DNA from: Pycnococcus provasolii
Taxonomy: Eukaryota; Chlorophyta; Pseudoscourfieldiophyceae; Pseudoscourfieldiales; Pycnococcaceae
Length of the DNA: 64,000 nt
Assembly: GCA_938743325.2 (NCBI GenBank)
Contig: OW568896.1
Coordinates: 310,001-374,000 of the forward strand
Direction: 5' to 3'
The notes beneath the pieces are model-generated. The model saw nothing but the letters and a program-made list of their open reading frames with translations, did no database searches and was not told the DNA's origin. Made by a program: the position numbers and the translations under genes. Shown here piece by piece: positions 57,801 to 64,000 of the stretch (the first letter of the stretch is position 1; the number at the start of each line of letters is the position of its first letter).

Positions 57801-60800
57801 GACGATTGGCACACCAAAGGCGCATGTCGTTGGCCGCGTTCTGCGCAGCGAGAATTCGCTCCTTCCAAAGCCTAAGGAGGATTGGGAAAAGTATGCGGAT
57901 CCAAACAGCGTTGAAATGCAGCAGCTTCGCCACCAGCGTGAGCAGGCCCGGCAGCACTGGAAGCAGAATCACTGGCCCGATCACATCCCCCCTCCGATCA
58001 GCGACACTGCGAAGCGCATGTCCAAGGAAGTTTCGATGGAAGACCAAAGGGAGCGTTTGAAGCGCCACAGCCGTCCATCAAGTCGTCAGTCGAAGGGCCG
58101 TGATCCTCGTCCAAGCACGCCTTTCGAGCGACTGGCGGAATCATTAAGTGAGCCTGAGCTAAACATGGTGTCTATGGGCATGTCTCCCTCTACCATGGTC
58201 GGACGCGCGACGGGAGAGAGCCTACGCACAATATCCCAGCGCATTCGATCGTCAAAGGCGCTCGGCCCTCTTCCACAGCCGATGGATGATTCTACGTTTC
58301 GGTCTCGTCAAGGGGCGGCACGGTGGTTGCCGAGACTCTCCAGGTACCATCACCGTGTCGACGGTGATGGGCTCGAAGAGGATGTGCGCCTGCTCATGTC
58401 TGCTGGCGCAGAATGCGGAGAATTGCTTCAGATGGAACGCCCCGTGGAAGTGGCTGCTTACTTTGAAGAGGTGTTCGACAACGCGGTGCAGCGTGCTACG
58501 AGTCGCCTTGAGCTTGTTGTTCCAGAAAACAGCTTGATGTTAACGCCGTTGACTCCGGCGGATGGTGCTACGGCGACCCCTGCAAACGGAGACGGCAATC
58601 AAGAGGATGGTGCAGAAGGTGCATCCCCAAGCCCTTCTGCACATGGCGCATTGAGTGCATCATCGCCAGGTCCAACCTCGCCTCAGCGAGGTGAAGGTGT
58701 AGATGAAGAGGCGGAACCTGAAGAAACGCCGATCGCGGGTGTGGAGGGGGAGATGGAAACGCCAGCCCCGGGACAGGACTCTGCAGCGGCATCAACAACG
58801 CGCCCACTGAGTCCAGAGGCGAGCCGCGCAAGACCACCAAGCACCCTAGGTGCACGTCCGCCGGTCTATCCGGCTCACCTGTCGGCGACCAGCACATTGG
58901 GCACTAAGATGATAAAGCCCCGCGAAGACGTGGAGGATGCCATGTCATCCTTGGGTGGGTATGGATTCTCCGGAATCCCGACACGCACGGAAAAAGGCGT
59001 CTACCGCGAGCTCGCGGCAAGGCCATTCTCCGCCGCGGATGTGCATGACTTATCTATGGGTGGCCGATTTGCCGACGAGGGACGGCCGCTCACGGTGATG
59101 CACGGAAAGAGAGGTGGTCAGCGAGGCGTTGAGGATTCCGCGCTTGGAATGCAAAATGACGGCGAAGGCAACGGCGACGTTGATGCGCAGCAGCTTGTTG
59201 CACAGACATCAAGTGTTAGTCTCAGGGCGGAAAGTGACCAGAGCGTTCGTGCCGTTGAGGCCACTGTTGGAAACAATACAGCAAGAGGTCCAGGCTTCCA
59301 CACACCTACCACCTTTAACTGGACGGAGAAGCAGAATGCAAAGAGGCGCGCTGCCATGGGGGATAGTGCCGAGTATTTTGATGACAAGATGGGCGATGAG
59401 GCAAGTATGAGCATTTTCCGGCACGTGCCGGGTTCTCTTGTCTACGAAGGCCTGATACCCACGTTCCCGCTCCCAAACGGGCGAGAGGCGCACTACTATT
59501 GGACAGCAAAGAAGGGGTGTGACTCGATCCTCGTTCCACTGGAAGGGCCCCCGTCGCGTCCGAAGAACCTGCTTGGCTTGGGAAAGATGTCTCTGCCGAG
59601 ACTGCCGCTATTCGATGCGCTGACTATGCCCACACAAAGAAGTGAATCGCAGTTGAAGATTGTTCCCTCCATCGGGCCCGATCCGACGCGCCATACGTTG
59701 CGCGACACGGGACGATTCGGGGATCTCGTCGATGACAACGTGCGCTTTGAGGTGCTTCCTAGGCGCGTGTACCGTGTCGACCTTAGCGTGGAGGAAATCG
59801 CGCCTCCGCCGCCAGAGGAGCGGCCTGTCTTCGACATCGACGCGTCTGTGTATGCGCCAAGACGCTTCAAAGAGGCGGACTGCAAGACTTACTGGGATAC
59901 CGAGGCCTGCCATCGTAAAATGTTCCAGTTTGATTGGCTCTTGATCTGCGATCGTTCGCGATTCCGCAAGTTCAGCGTCATTCAGGTGAAGGGTTCCGAT
60001 AAGAATGTGAACATTGGCGAGAATGCTCTCAAGCAGCTCAGAGAGTTTGTGCGCAATCACTACCACAAGATTATTGCAATGCACGCCTTCTATGCCACTC
60101 AGGGTACCGGACGTGGCTTTCGTATGACGCAGAACGCCTGGGAAAAGTTCACCGACGACAACAACCTGATCTCGGACAAATTCAATGCGCGAGATGCGAT
60201 CGAGCAATTCATCGTGGCCACGATCGTGGACAACGACGTAAAGTTGAAAGAGATGGGTGGGAACCTGCAGCGTGCCGGCTCGATGGGCCGACGAGAGTTT
60301 ATCGAGTGTCTGATTCGTTCTGCTGTATGGCTGTTCGGTCACGAGAAGAATCCGGACTCTCAGGACGAGCGAGCAAACACTCCGGAAGGTTGCATGGAGA
60401 TACTGTTTGAGAAGCACATCGACCCGAACATGAATCCGATGGTGAACTACTTTCTCCAACGCAATGACTTCCGAACGGAACGTCTTTATAATTTGGAGAT
60501 GGAGACCATGTGGAGGTCAGACTGCTCAGCTTTCGACCGCGGCGACGGCACGCTCGTTGCGATTCGGAAAGGTTTATGCCTCGAACTGCTCAAATATCTC
60601 TACGCTGAGCTTGGCGTGCGCCGAACGAAGCACGGAAAGGAGGTGCGCATGCCGCAGAAGGAGACTTGGATAGATCTCCTGTCAATGAAGCTTGGTATCG
60701 TAACCACGCAGTTGCAGTTCAGCCTGCAGGAGGCAATAATGTGCTACAAGGCTTCACAGATGGACGTGATTGATGACGTGCAGCATGGTGCGCGTTCGGA

Positions 60801-61119
60801 GAGTCTTGCGTGGGTGGACTTTCTCGAGAGCATCGGGCGCGTTGCCGACTCCATTAGCTTGCCACCGGCAGATAAGCTTCTTGACGCAGGATATTTTGTC
60901 GGAGTGTGGCCTGACCTCGCAAATGCGTGGTCGACACCTCGCGCTTCGTCGGACTTCCTGGCGCCAAAGACGCGCCCTCTCGTCGAGAAGGTCACCGCGA
61001 TGCTTACCATAATATTTTGGCGCAACAGCGATGAGTACACTGAAAGTACTGCGATGCGCGTCAAGTCTTACAAATCACGTGCTGAGGCAAGTTCGTGGCG
61101 CACTCTTCCCGGATTGTAA
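51877..61119 (+). CDS. Giant armadillo/HEAT-like protein of unknown function
   Basis: A single frame of 3,080 residues from the first ATG at 51877. The N-terminal 250 residues are Ser-rich, then basic, with a Lys/Glu repeat (KKGKKGKGKEKEKEKD). An acidic/Ala-rich linker lies near 400-460. From about 480 to 1,900 the chain is mostly amphipathic helices with ARM/HEAT-like spacing (AALWVLCRHDGLRARLL, LALTALVNLSVECPSAQEDI). An IQ-like helix (IRAVRRLQREFRDLLARRGF) lies near residue 740, so calmodulin binding is possible. A long disordered region follows. A folded C-terminal part (about 2,675-3,080) contains repeated helix-loop pairs (RFRKFSVIQVKG, RREFIECLIRSAVW) resembling degenerate EF-hand arrays. 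There is no membrane segment and no known catalytic motif. Scaffold roles in cilia or cytoskeleton would fit, but this is a guess. Confidence 0.85.
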   Translation: MADDGNPDGEGHVVAEMSVPVMESQSSISGISGVPAQAQAHGPPQGRKWSASSSHGASSSIASGVSSQGSLLKGSKPRLAREKSSSGRLKLKKSHSVHKSSHNSRRAEKMAAVRPVVEFQVDFVLPGGWKVKRLPERGAVYTKKPREQEATHALRLEQDFVEKTRAMREEAMAKKAERDALVLQMRAADEAMKKRHAELAAAKGAAGSPTTKGKKGKKGKGKEKEKEKDRSPSPTKAQAQAQQDKPLDRPAWMDVPDVDTNVGVYPDPVQRANMRGAHRYTHEVLTLPIAKKLLDEVDEPFLPVLYDACLSMIHEKKKSTAAAGKKESSAADDAAHFKPIATHVNQIKQSDGGKTIETRKLMQGQEVRLRVVVPDFACPKWNVDTGREEIVWREHLRLENGEEDADAEAAADDGQQDEDAAVASTEMDGGDAAAGTSGASHDAHEPAMAQGTGTDNNASNGPTGRPFGFRAGELDYLSEDPTKLDDPHVNTLVRQAKLFNLCGESLTESEAEQIDKFAWLLYTVDDLSDHRDKVEEIQNEKGLHKWIDERPFSPETLRAKARSELRKRALDPSSALRGGFFEAAHGLWELAVHYSGEFVWEDCQALAKCLERGPPCAKWAAAACIWKLSAKAGQRMLLAEAGCVELVIDTTRTACGWKSPLVVELEDKYAKLHFWRDRILYHCLGALNVLSVDRVTRSRAYKHEPDFSTMMSVANMFVSKLTHEVERYVDNGVSVYAQIRAVRRLQREFRDLLARRGFIKLGNKEGRVLKDDIFEGEGEGAEERVRRGDVGNKDAMLAKALSLKKHAEEDSKEAQAQEQEMEQPQGEDGEEDTANASAEQPIDGDAPQDGWFQEDDPHRAEFERAFDEDNTEDNVKLAQRIQSMESQNDAATVAKTIENDGDSDSDDEKKHQRPEVKDEILKMMPYNPLDGYKFLNTVEFPIGRKRQLSAEILYSMLHRDSRARHDFCQADGIRQLMPLLHSANKQVSFIACMILANFALDRNLAKVIAETGKSLRLFDELLYQISVCMDKLDLFAIDGLHQFQDDTGEGELEITQVDDDVENITMLLESSACAMWGIGMSLIEVAKYDEPAVDATRIARLSFLGSRCLATPGVGHSTQSIAGCLAAFSRHRPTSRLMADQIDPDNEMHEFGDVDDALRSLLRPPIDRPGVTKRGTGWVRATAAAAVGCLAAHQYERGEEPVQLLEEEDVETSRCLYGPNRDVLVKCGLVHSILDAQLAKTWLNEARAALNQAAAASIMLLSTAGEGWSDLEIRDTFKWSALDEALDVLEFLAAALWVLCRHDGLRARLLNMHADDVTEAAKEAAGIPSENEKKPHVTFEPLGSLASLVDNVLSDMLELAHGNHTSAYYGVENVVEIIENPPFSFNSIRLQEVDWFDSLDSRVQKSRQKMASVVKLTKMTTSSALDLLGDFTDSQADSQAKVVDNEVTASGELTKPAFISRSETLKRTMPDHGVGPEAEKRWNTLMGQHARRKGMEPVSYTTCAASALSFAIASIHLLVLGPDDELDFLYRDDDLFAMDAGHLSWWTSKPLQGGLRPIAEGSGIRRALRSIASCIGSLPLGTLKEVHDGWGTRFASGRTGEWAVESTDYFHTMRLACAASWAFAAADAELKRCLIEDGVLENVMRVVESWAPRGYGASAGDDTARRIDLPEWVESPGKFTSPGWGGSDPAPSAMRIAIGLLVHLCRQQADSSVVESEKKLLHKIGIVRLSTALGAAAAYGHVRDVRMADAACAACVWIAHAAGPEGRAEMVSSNFVVRMFDVVRACYVRAERDEARWLECGWGYAGAHTEAVMRVGDLALTALVNLSVECPSAQEDICKRGVVTLLRLSRQDPDIELAGHSIELATMVLTNCALNTANKTRLYKLELQRNRVSIVSEAAEAANELQGQIERSRSKREAWRAEAERHEKKGAGIKAMGRRSQIGLGAHKPTEAEERLLAKKAHAEKLKERFLEFSETIGTPKAHVVGRVLRSENSLLPKPKEDWEKYADPNSVEMQQLRHQREQARQHWKQNHWPDHIPPPISDTAKRMSKEVSMEDQRERLKRHSRPSSRQSKGRDPRPSTPFERLAESLSEPELNMVSMGMSPSTMVGRATGESLRTISQRIRSSKALGPLPQPMDDSTFRSRQGAARWLPRLSRYHHRVDGDGLEEDVRLLMSAGAECGELLQMERPVEVAAYFEEVFDNAVQRATSRLELVVPENSLMLTPLTPADGATATPANGDGNQEDGAEGASPSPSAHGALSASSPGPTSPQRGEGVDEEAEPEETPIAGVEGEMETPAPGQDSAAASTTRPLSPEASRARPPSTLGARPPVYPAHLSATSTLGTKMIKPREDVEDAMSSLGGYGFSGIPTRTEKGVYRELAARPFSAADVHDLSMGGRFADEGRPLTVMHGKRGGQRGVEDSALGMQNDGEGNGDVDAQQLVAQTSSVSLRAESDQSVRAVEATVGNNTARGPGFHTPTTFNWTEKQNAKRRAAMGDSAEYFDDKMGDEASMSIFRHVPGSLVYEGLIPTFPLPNGREAHYYWTAKKGCDSILVPLEGPPSRPKNLLGLGKMSLPRLPLFDALTMPTQRSESQLKIVPSIGPDPTRHTLRDTGRFGDLVDDNVRFEVLPRRVYRVDLSVEEIAPPPPEERPVFDIDASVYAPRRFKEADCKTYWDTEACHRKMFQFDWLLICDRSRFRKFSVIQVKGSDKNVNIGENALKQLREFVRNHYHKIIAMHAFYATQGTGRGFRMTQNAWEKFTDDNNLISDKFNARDAIEQFIVATIVDNDVKLKEMGGNLQRAGSMGRREFIECLIRSAVWLFGHEKNPDSQDERANTPEGCMEILFEKHIDPNMNPMVNYFLQRNDFRTERLYNLEMETMWRSDCSAFDRGDGTLVAIRKGLCLELLKYLYAELGVRRTKHGKEVRMPQKETWIDLLSMKLGIVTTQLQFSLQEAIMCYKASQMDVIDDVQHGARSESLAWVDFLESIGRVADSISLPPADKLLDAGYFVGVWPDLANAWSTPRASSDFLAPKTRPLVEKVTAMLTIIFWRNSDEYTESTAMRVKSYKSRAEASSWRTLPGL

Positions 61120-61148
61120 TATTAGTAAGTGAAAGAATTTTGAAACAA

Positions 61149-62609
61149 TTACAAGGCACCGTGGTGGTGGTGGTGGTGGTGCAGGTGGTCGTCATGCCCA
61201 TCCTTCGTTGTTGCATTGATACGTACATCATCGTCAAGTGCGCCAAATGCAGCGCGCAAGCCAGTCGGATTTCTGCTCTCATCGCGCTGTTCCTGCGAAG
61301 TCACCATGTGCACGAGTCCATGCGGGCTGGGAGGCTGCCCAGGCGAAGCAGGCGGTGCCGGTGCGGTAACATGCTGTACGTTACGATCGTCCAATCCAAG
61401 CCTCTCTCCAATTTTCGAGCGCTGGGCAAACCTCCCGCCACTCACGTCACCCGGCGGTGCCGGCGGCGGCGGTGCTCCATAGGTGTCGAGAAGTTCGTCC
61501 GTCGTTTCCTCGCGGCGATTCTCTGCATTGCGATGCTTGTACGCGAGAACGTCGCCGCGGGATGCAGCGCGCACCGTCTCATGCCGAACACCGGGTGAAA
61601 AGAAGGCTCTCTCGGTGGCATTGCGCCCGTGGTAAACTCGCGAGTCCGTGGCGTTGTATCGCTTCACCTCTCGAGCCGTTTGTTGAGGAGTTTGAAAGTC
61701 GACACGTGGCTCGTACACCGATCCTGCGTGTATTTTGTTCACGCCGCATGACACTTCATATGCACTGCTTACAACACGAAGAGCTTCTTTTGCAGGGTCA
61801 CTGTGATCTTCACACTCGCGAAGATGTGCGACGATCGGAGATAGAGCTGCAACGCATTCGGGTGAGCATACATGTGCGGCGGGCGGCGGCGGCCTTGGTC
61901 GCGGCGGCGGGCGCGGGGGCGGGCTGACGTGAGGTAGAAGGCGAGGAAATCCAGAGTCGGCTGTGCCTAGAATGATGGGAGGGTATGGCAGTGGTGGTGG
62001 AGGCGGTGGCGCGCTCACGTCGAGCGACGGTGCGCTCTCTCCTTGCGCAGAGAAGTGGAACCCGTTCGCTAGACTCGGCGCGCAAATGCCGTGCGGTTTT
62101 CTCGCAAGAGCGAGGAGACGCGCTGCTGAGAGGGCAGCGGCGACGGTGACGCCACCACAAGATCGCACCGTCCGCCTCTCGAACTGACTTGCGTGCACTG
62201 TGCAGTCCGTTCCCTCGACTCCCTTTTCCTGCGGAAAGACGTCGCCACACTTCGTTCTTCCGACGAGGTTGTAGTCAAGGTCGTACACGCACAGCCTTTG
62301 CAAATTTTCGCACTTCAGTTGGTCGTCCGGCTCGAGCAAAGGCCGCCCTCTTGCGTCACGTTTTTCTGTCCAAGCAAGTTCGCAGACGTCTCTGATGTGC
62401 GGCGGGCAGTCGTACCCGCCGTCTTTATGTTCGTCGTCGGCATTTAGACCAATTTTGAGTCTGTGCGCGACTTGCTGCGCGCGTGCGGCCGCTTTTCTTT
62501 TTTGCGATGCAGCGGCGAGCTTCTGCAGGCGCGTTGCGGAGCACGTGCTCACACCGAGCGTGAGTGAAAGAACGATGATAAGAACGCACGCAAGATGCGT
62601 TGAAGTCAT
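61149..62609 (-). CDS. Secreted proline-rich, histidine-tailed protein of unknown function
   Basis: I choose the ATG at 62609 because it starts a textbook signal peptide (MTSTHLACVLIIVLSLTLGVSTCSA); the frame extends 60 codons further but that part is low complexity. The mature protein has a Cys-containing N-terminal domain (CPPHIRDVCELAW, CENLQRLCVYDLDYNLVGRTKCGD) with pairs of Cys likely to form disulphides. Two Pro-rich linkers (APPPPPPPLPYPP and PPPRPPPRPRPPPP), a second Cys-bearing segment (HVCSPECVAALSPIV) and N-glycosylation sequons follow. A tail of seven consecutive His lies just before the stop. The secreted, disulphide-bonded, Pro-rich design fits a wall or matrix protein. The CPPHIRDVC pattern recalls the Cys-rich repeats of green-algal surface proteins, but I cannot name the family. 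It converges on the giant gene with 29 bp between stops. Confidence 0.7.
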   Translation of the reverse strand: MTSTHLACVLIIVLSLTLGVSTCSATRLQKLAAASQKRKAAARAQQVAHRLKIGLNADDEHKDGGYDCPPHIRDVCELAWTEKRDARGRPLLEPDDQLKCENLQRLCVYDLDYNLVGRTKCGDVFPQEKGVEGTDCTVHASQFERRTVRSCGGVTVAAALSAARLLALARKPHGICAPSLANGFHFSAQGESAPSLDVSAPPPPPPLPYPPIILGTADSGFPRLLPHVSPPPRPPPRPRPPPPAAHVCSPECVAALSPIVAHLRECEDHSDPAKEALRVVSSAYEVSCGVNKIHAGSVYEPRVDFQTPQQTAREVKRYNATDSRVYHGRNATERAFFSPGVRHETVRAASRGDVLAYKHRNAENRREETTDELLDTYGAPPPPAPPGDVSGGRFAQRSKIGERLGLDDRNVQHVTAPAPPASPGQPPSPHGLVHMVTSQEQRDESRNPTGLRAAFGALDDDVRINATTKDGHDDHLHHHHHHHGAL

Positions 62610-63153
62610 TGTGGTTAAGACGTGATCGCTGATGCGGATGTGATCAGGGGAGTGATGGCTGTGTGAGAGGGGGGTCGGGGGTGGTTGACTGATGGATGGA
62701 TGGATGGATCGCCTTGTGCGAAGTTCCGGATCGGAAAAATCGGATTTCTGAAATTGTTTTTTCCAAGAGGTCGTCGAAAGCCAAACCATTTGTCGGATTC
62801 CAATTTACTGTAAAAACTTTTTAGTTCTTGCCCGTCATCGATAGAATAACAACGCACTCTTGCTTGCCCACCTCTTTTCGTGACCAGTACCCGGTACTGT
62901 CATACTTACCGGCGGCCGCCGCTGGAGTCGTTCTGGCAAGCTCGCAGCACCACGTGGGCAGGGGTGGGTTCCTATTCATTCATACATCCTTTTTTATTCC
63001 TTAGTACTGTAAAGCACGCAAAGCACGCGCATGGTTTACTGTACAGGGGCAGGCATAAACTTACTCTAACTTAGTAGTGTGGTGCATGATTAAAGAACTT
63101 ATTTGAAACTTGTAACACAAATACAAAATGAAAGGAAAAACAAATCGCGTGAG
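62610..63153. other. Intergenic region, 544 bp
   Basis: Promoter side of the secreted-protein gene and 3' side of the RCC1-like gene. Contains five GATG tetramers (62691-62709), a CAGTACC-C-GGTACTG inverted repeat near 62885, a GGCGGCCGCC palindrome near 62922, and several TACTGTA words (62812, 63004, 63040). No gene seen. Confidence 0.6.
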
Positions 63154-64000
63154 TCAGAATCGCGAACTCGGGAGCGCGAACGGACCGGGCACACCCGCGG
63201 GAGGTGCCTGTCCAAACTGATTCGAGCCCCAGCATGCGACGCTTCCGTCTTCGCGAAGCGCGAGCGAGTGGCACTCGCCAGCAGCCACCGAGACGAACGC
63301 GCCCGCGACGCCTTCGGGAGGTGCCTGCCCGTTGTCGTTCGCGCCCCAGCACACGGCGCCACCATCCTGTGCAATCGCGATCGAGTGGTGCCACCCTGCG
63401 GCGATCGCAACGAATTTGCGGGGCACGCCCTCGGGCGGTGCTTGCCCGTAGCTGTTGTCGCCCCAGCAACGCACGGTTCCATCGCGTCGCATCGCCATTG
63501 AGTGCGAGTATCCCGCGGCGATCGCAACGAAGTCACCCGCAATGCCTCTTCGCGGCGCCTGCTTGTGGTTGTTCAAACCCCAGCATGCGACGCTTCCGTC
63601 TTCGCGAATGCCGAGCGAGTGGTACGCGCCTGCGGCGATGGCGACGAATTTGCCAGGAATGCCGTTAGGAGGTGCCTGCCCTTGGTTGTTGAAGCCCCAG
63701 CAGACGACGGTGCCGTCGCTCCGCAGTGCGAGCGAGTGCCAGCTTCCGACGGCGACGGCGACGAAGTCGTTTCCATGGATGGGCGTGCGAGGTGCCTGTC
63801 CGTGGTTATTTAAGCCCCAGCACGCTATGCTTCCGTCGCTTTGTATCGTGATTGAGTGCCCGAGTCCTGTGGCGACGGCGACGTAGTTTTGTCCTGCGAT
63901 ATCTTCCGGCGGCATTTCCCCCCACGCGTCCACCTCGTTGGGTCGCGCGTGTCGTACCGCCATGCTCTGGTTCCCGCCCGCCGCGAGCGTGACACCTGCG
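63154..64000 (-). CDS. RCC1-like beta-propeller protein (3' part, continues past window)
   Basis: The frame runs to the right edge without a stop, and the residues upstream of the first visible ATG (63963) still fit the repeat (LAAGGNQSMAV). The 5' end is therefore outside the window. Seven repeats of 38-40 residues are visible, each of the form FVAIAAGxxHSxAxRxDGxVxCWGxNxxGQAPPxGV, followed by a short tail ending SSRF. RCC1 propellers mostly mediate protein binding or guanine-nucleotide exchange. This variant, with GQAPP loops and CWG in place of WG, is common in algal and bacterial proteins of unknown role rather than in true Ran-GEFs. Its last repeat resembles the orphan fragment at 24540. 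The C-terminus has no recognised domain. Confidence 0.88.
   Translation of the reverse strand, partial: AGVTLAAGGNQSMAVRHARPNEVDAWGEMPPEDIAGQNYVAVATGLGHSITIQSDGSIACWGLNNHGQAPRTPIHGNDFVAVAVGSWHSLALRSDGTVVCWGFNNQGQAPPNGIPGKFVAIAAGAYHSLGIREDGSVACWGLNNHKQAPRRGIAGDFVAIAAGYSHSMAMRRDGTVRCWGDNSYGQAPPEGVPRKFVAIAAGWHHSIAIAQDGGAVCWGANDNGQAPPEGVAGAFVSVAAGECHSLALREDGSVACWGSNQFGQAPPAGVPGPFALPSSRF

Overview
This is a window of nuclear DNA from an intron-poor eukaryotic microalga, most likely a chlorophyte of prasinophyte grade. The case rests on several points. Very long uninterrupted reading frames (up to about 3,080 codons) sit on both strands without operon logic. A Ser-Pro-Pro-Pro extracellular linker of the pherophorin/hydroxyproline-rich type is typical of green algae. 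A plastid-type 2-Cys peroxiredoxin carries a transit-like leader. TGTAA, the poly(A) signal used by green algae, follows several genes. Only one gene (the EF-hand gene near 36.5 kb) clearly needs an intron. The species cannot be named from the sequence.

Layout. 1-12.6 kb: the 3' end of an acidic, possibly nuclear protein; a membrane-anchored ankyrin/JmjC oxygenase; and, on the minus strand, a giant surface receptor (C-type lectin, two Pro-rich stalks, ten EGF-like modules, REJ/GPS-like region, C-terminal membrane segments). 13.5-24.5 kb: a copper amine oxidase with a peroxisomal C-terminus, a GT4-GT2 fusion glycosyltransferase, a GH127-type beta-L-arabinofuranosidase and a TKL/Raf-like kinase. 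24.5-28.0 kb: a remnant of an RCC1-repeat gene and a fossil retroelement of DIRS (tyrosine-recombinase) type. 28-33 kb: an SRPBCC/START-like protein, a small conserved-looking protein and a gene-poor 1.5 kb. 33-41.8 kb: a long coiled-coil protein, a calmodulin-like EF-hand protein, an MBOAT acyltransferase of GUP1/HHAT type and the plastid 2-Cys peroxiredoxin. 42-51 kb: a kinesin-12-like motor with a fresh 132-bp internal duplication, a UBE2S-like E2 transcribed divergently from it, and a GT29 sialyltransferase-like enzyme. 51.8-64 kb: a giant armadillo-like protein, a secreted Pro/His-rich protein and the 3' part of an RCC1-like beta-propeller gene.

How they fit together. Three themes recur. 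First, secretory-pathway and cell-surface glycobiology: the fusion GT, arabinofuranosidase, sialyltransferase, lectin receptor and secreted Pro-rich protein. Second, mitosis: the kinesin-12 and the APC/C-type E2 face away from each other across a shared 761-bp region. Third, redox and oxygen chemistry: the amine oxidase, peroxiredoxin and JmjC enzyme. Intergenic DNA is unusually structured, with two runs of about 24 C, a 68-bp hairpin, tandem 14-mers, a telomere-like island, and recurring TACTGTA and GCGGCCGGC motifs.

The strongest leads are the kinesin-12/UBE2S divergent pair with its APC/C-docking-like tail, the GT4-GT2 fusion, the giant lectin-EGF-REJ receptor, the amine oxidase with an altered cofactor motif, and the RCC1 fragment beside the retroelement. 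I saw no convincing tRNA, rRNA or CRISPR feature.
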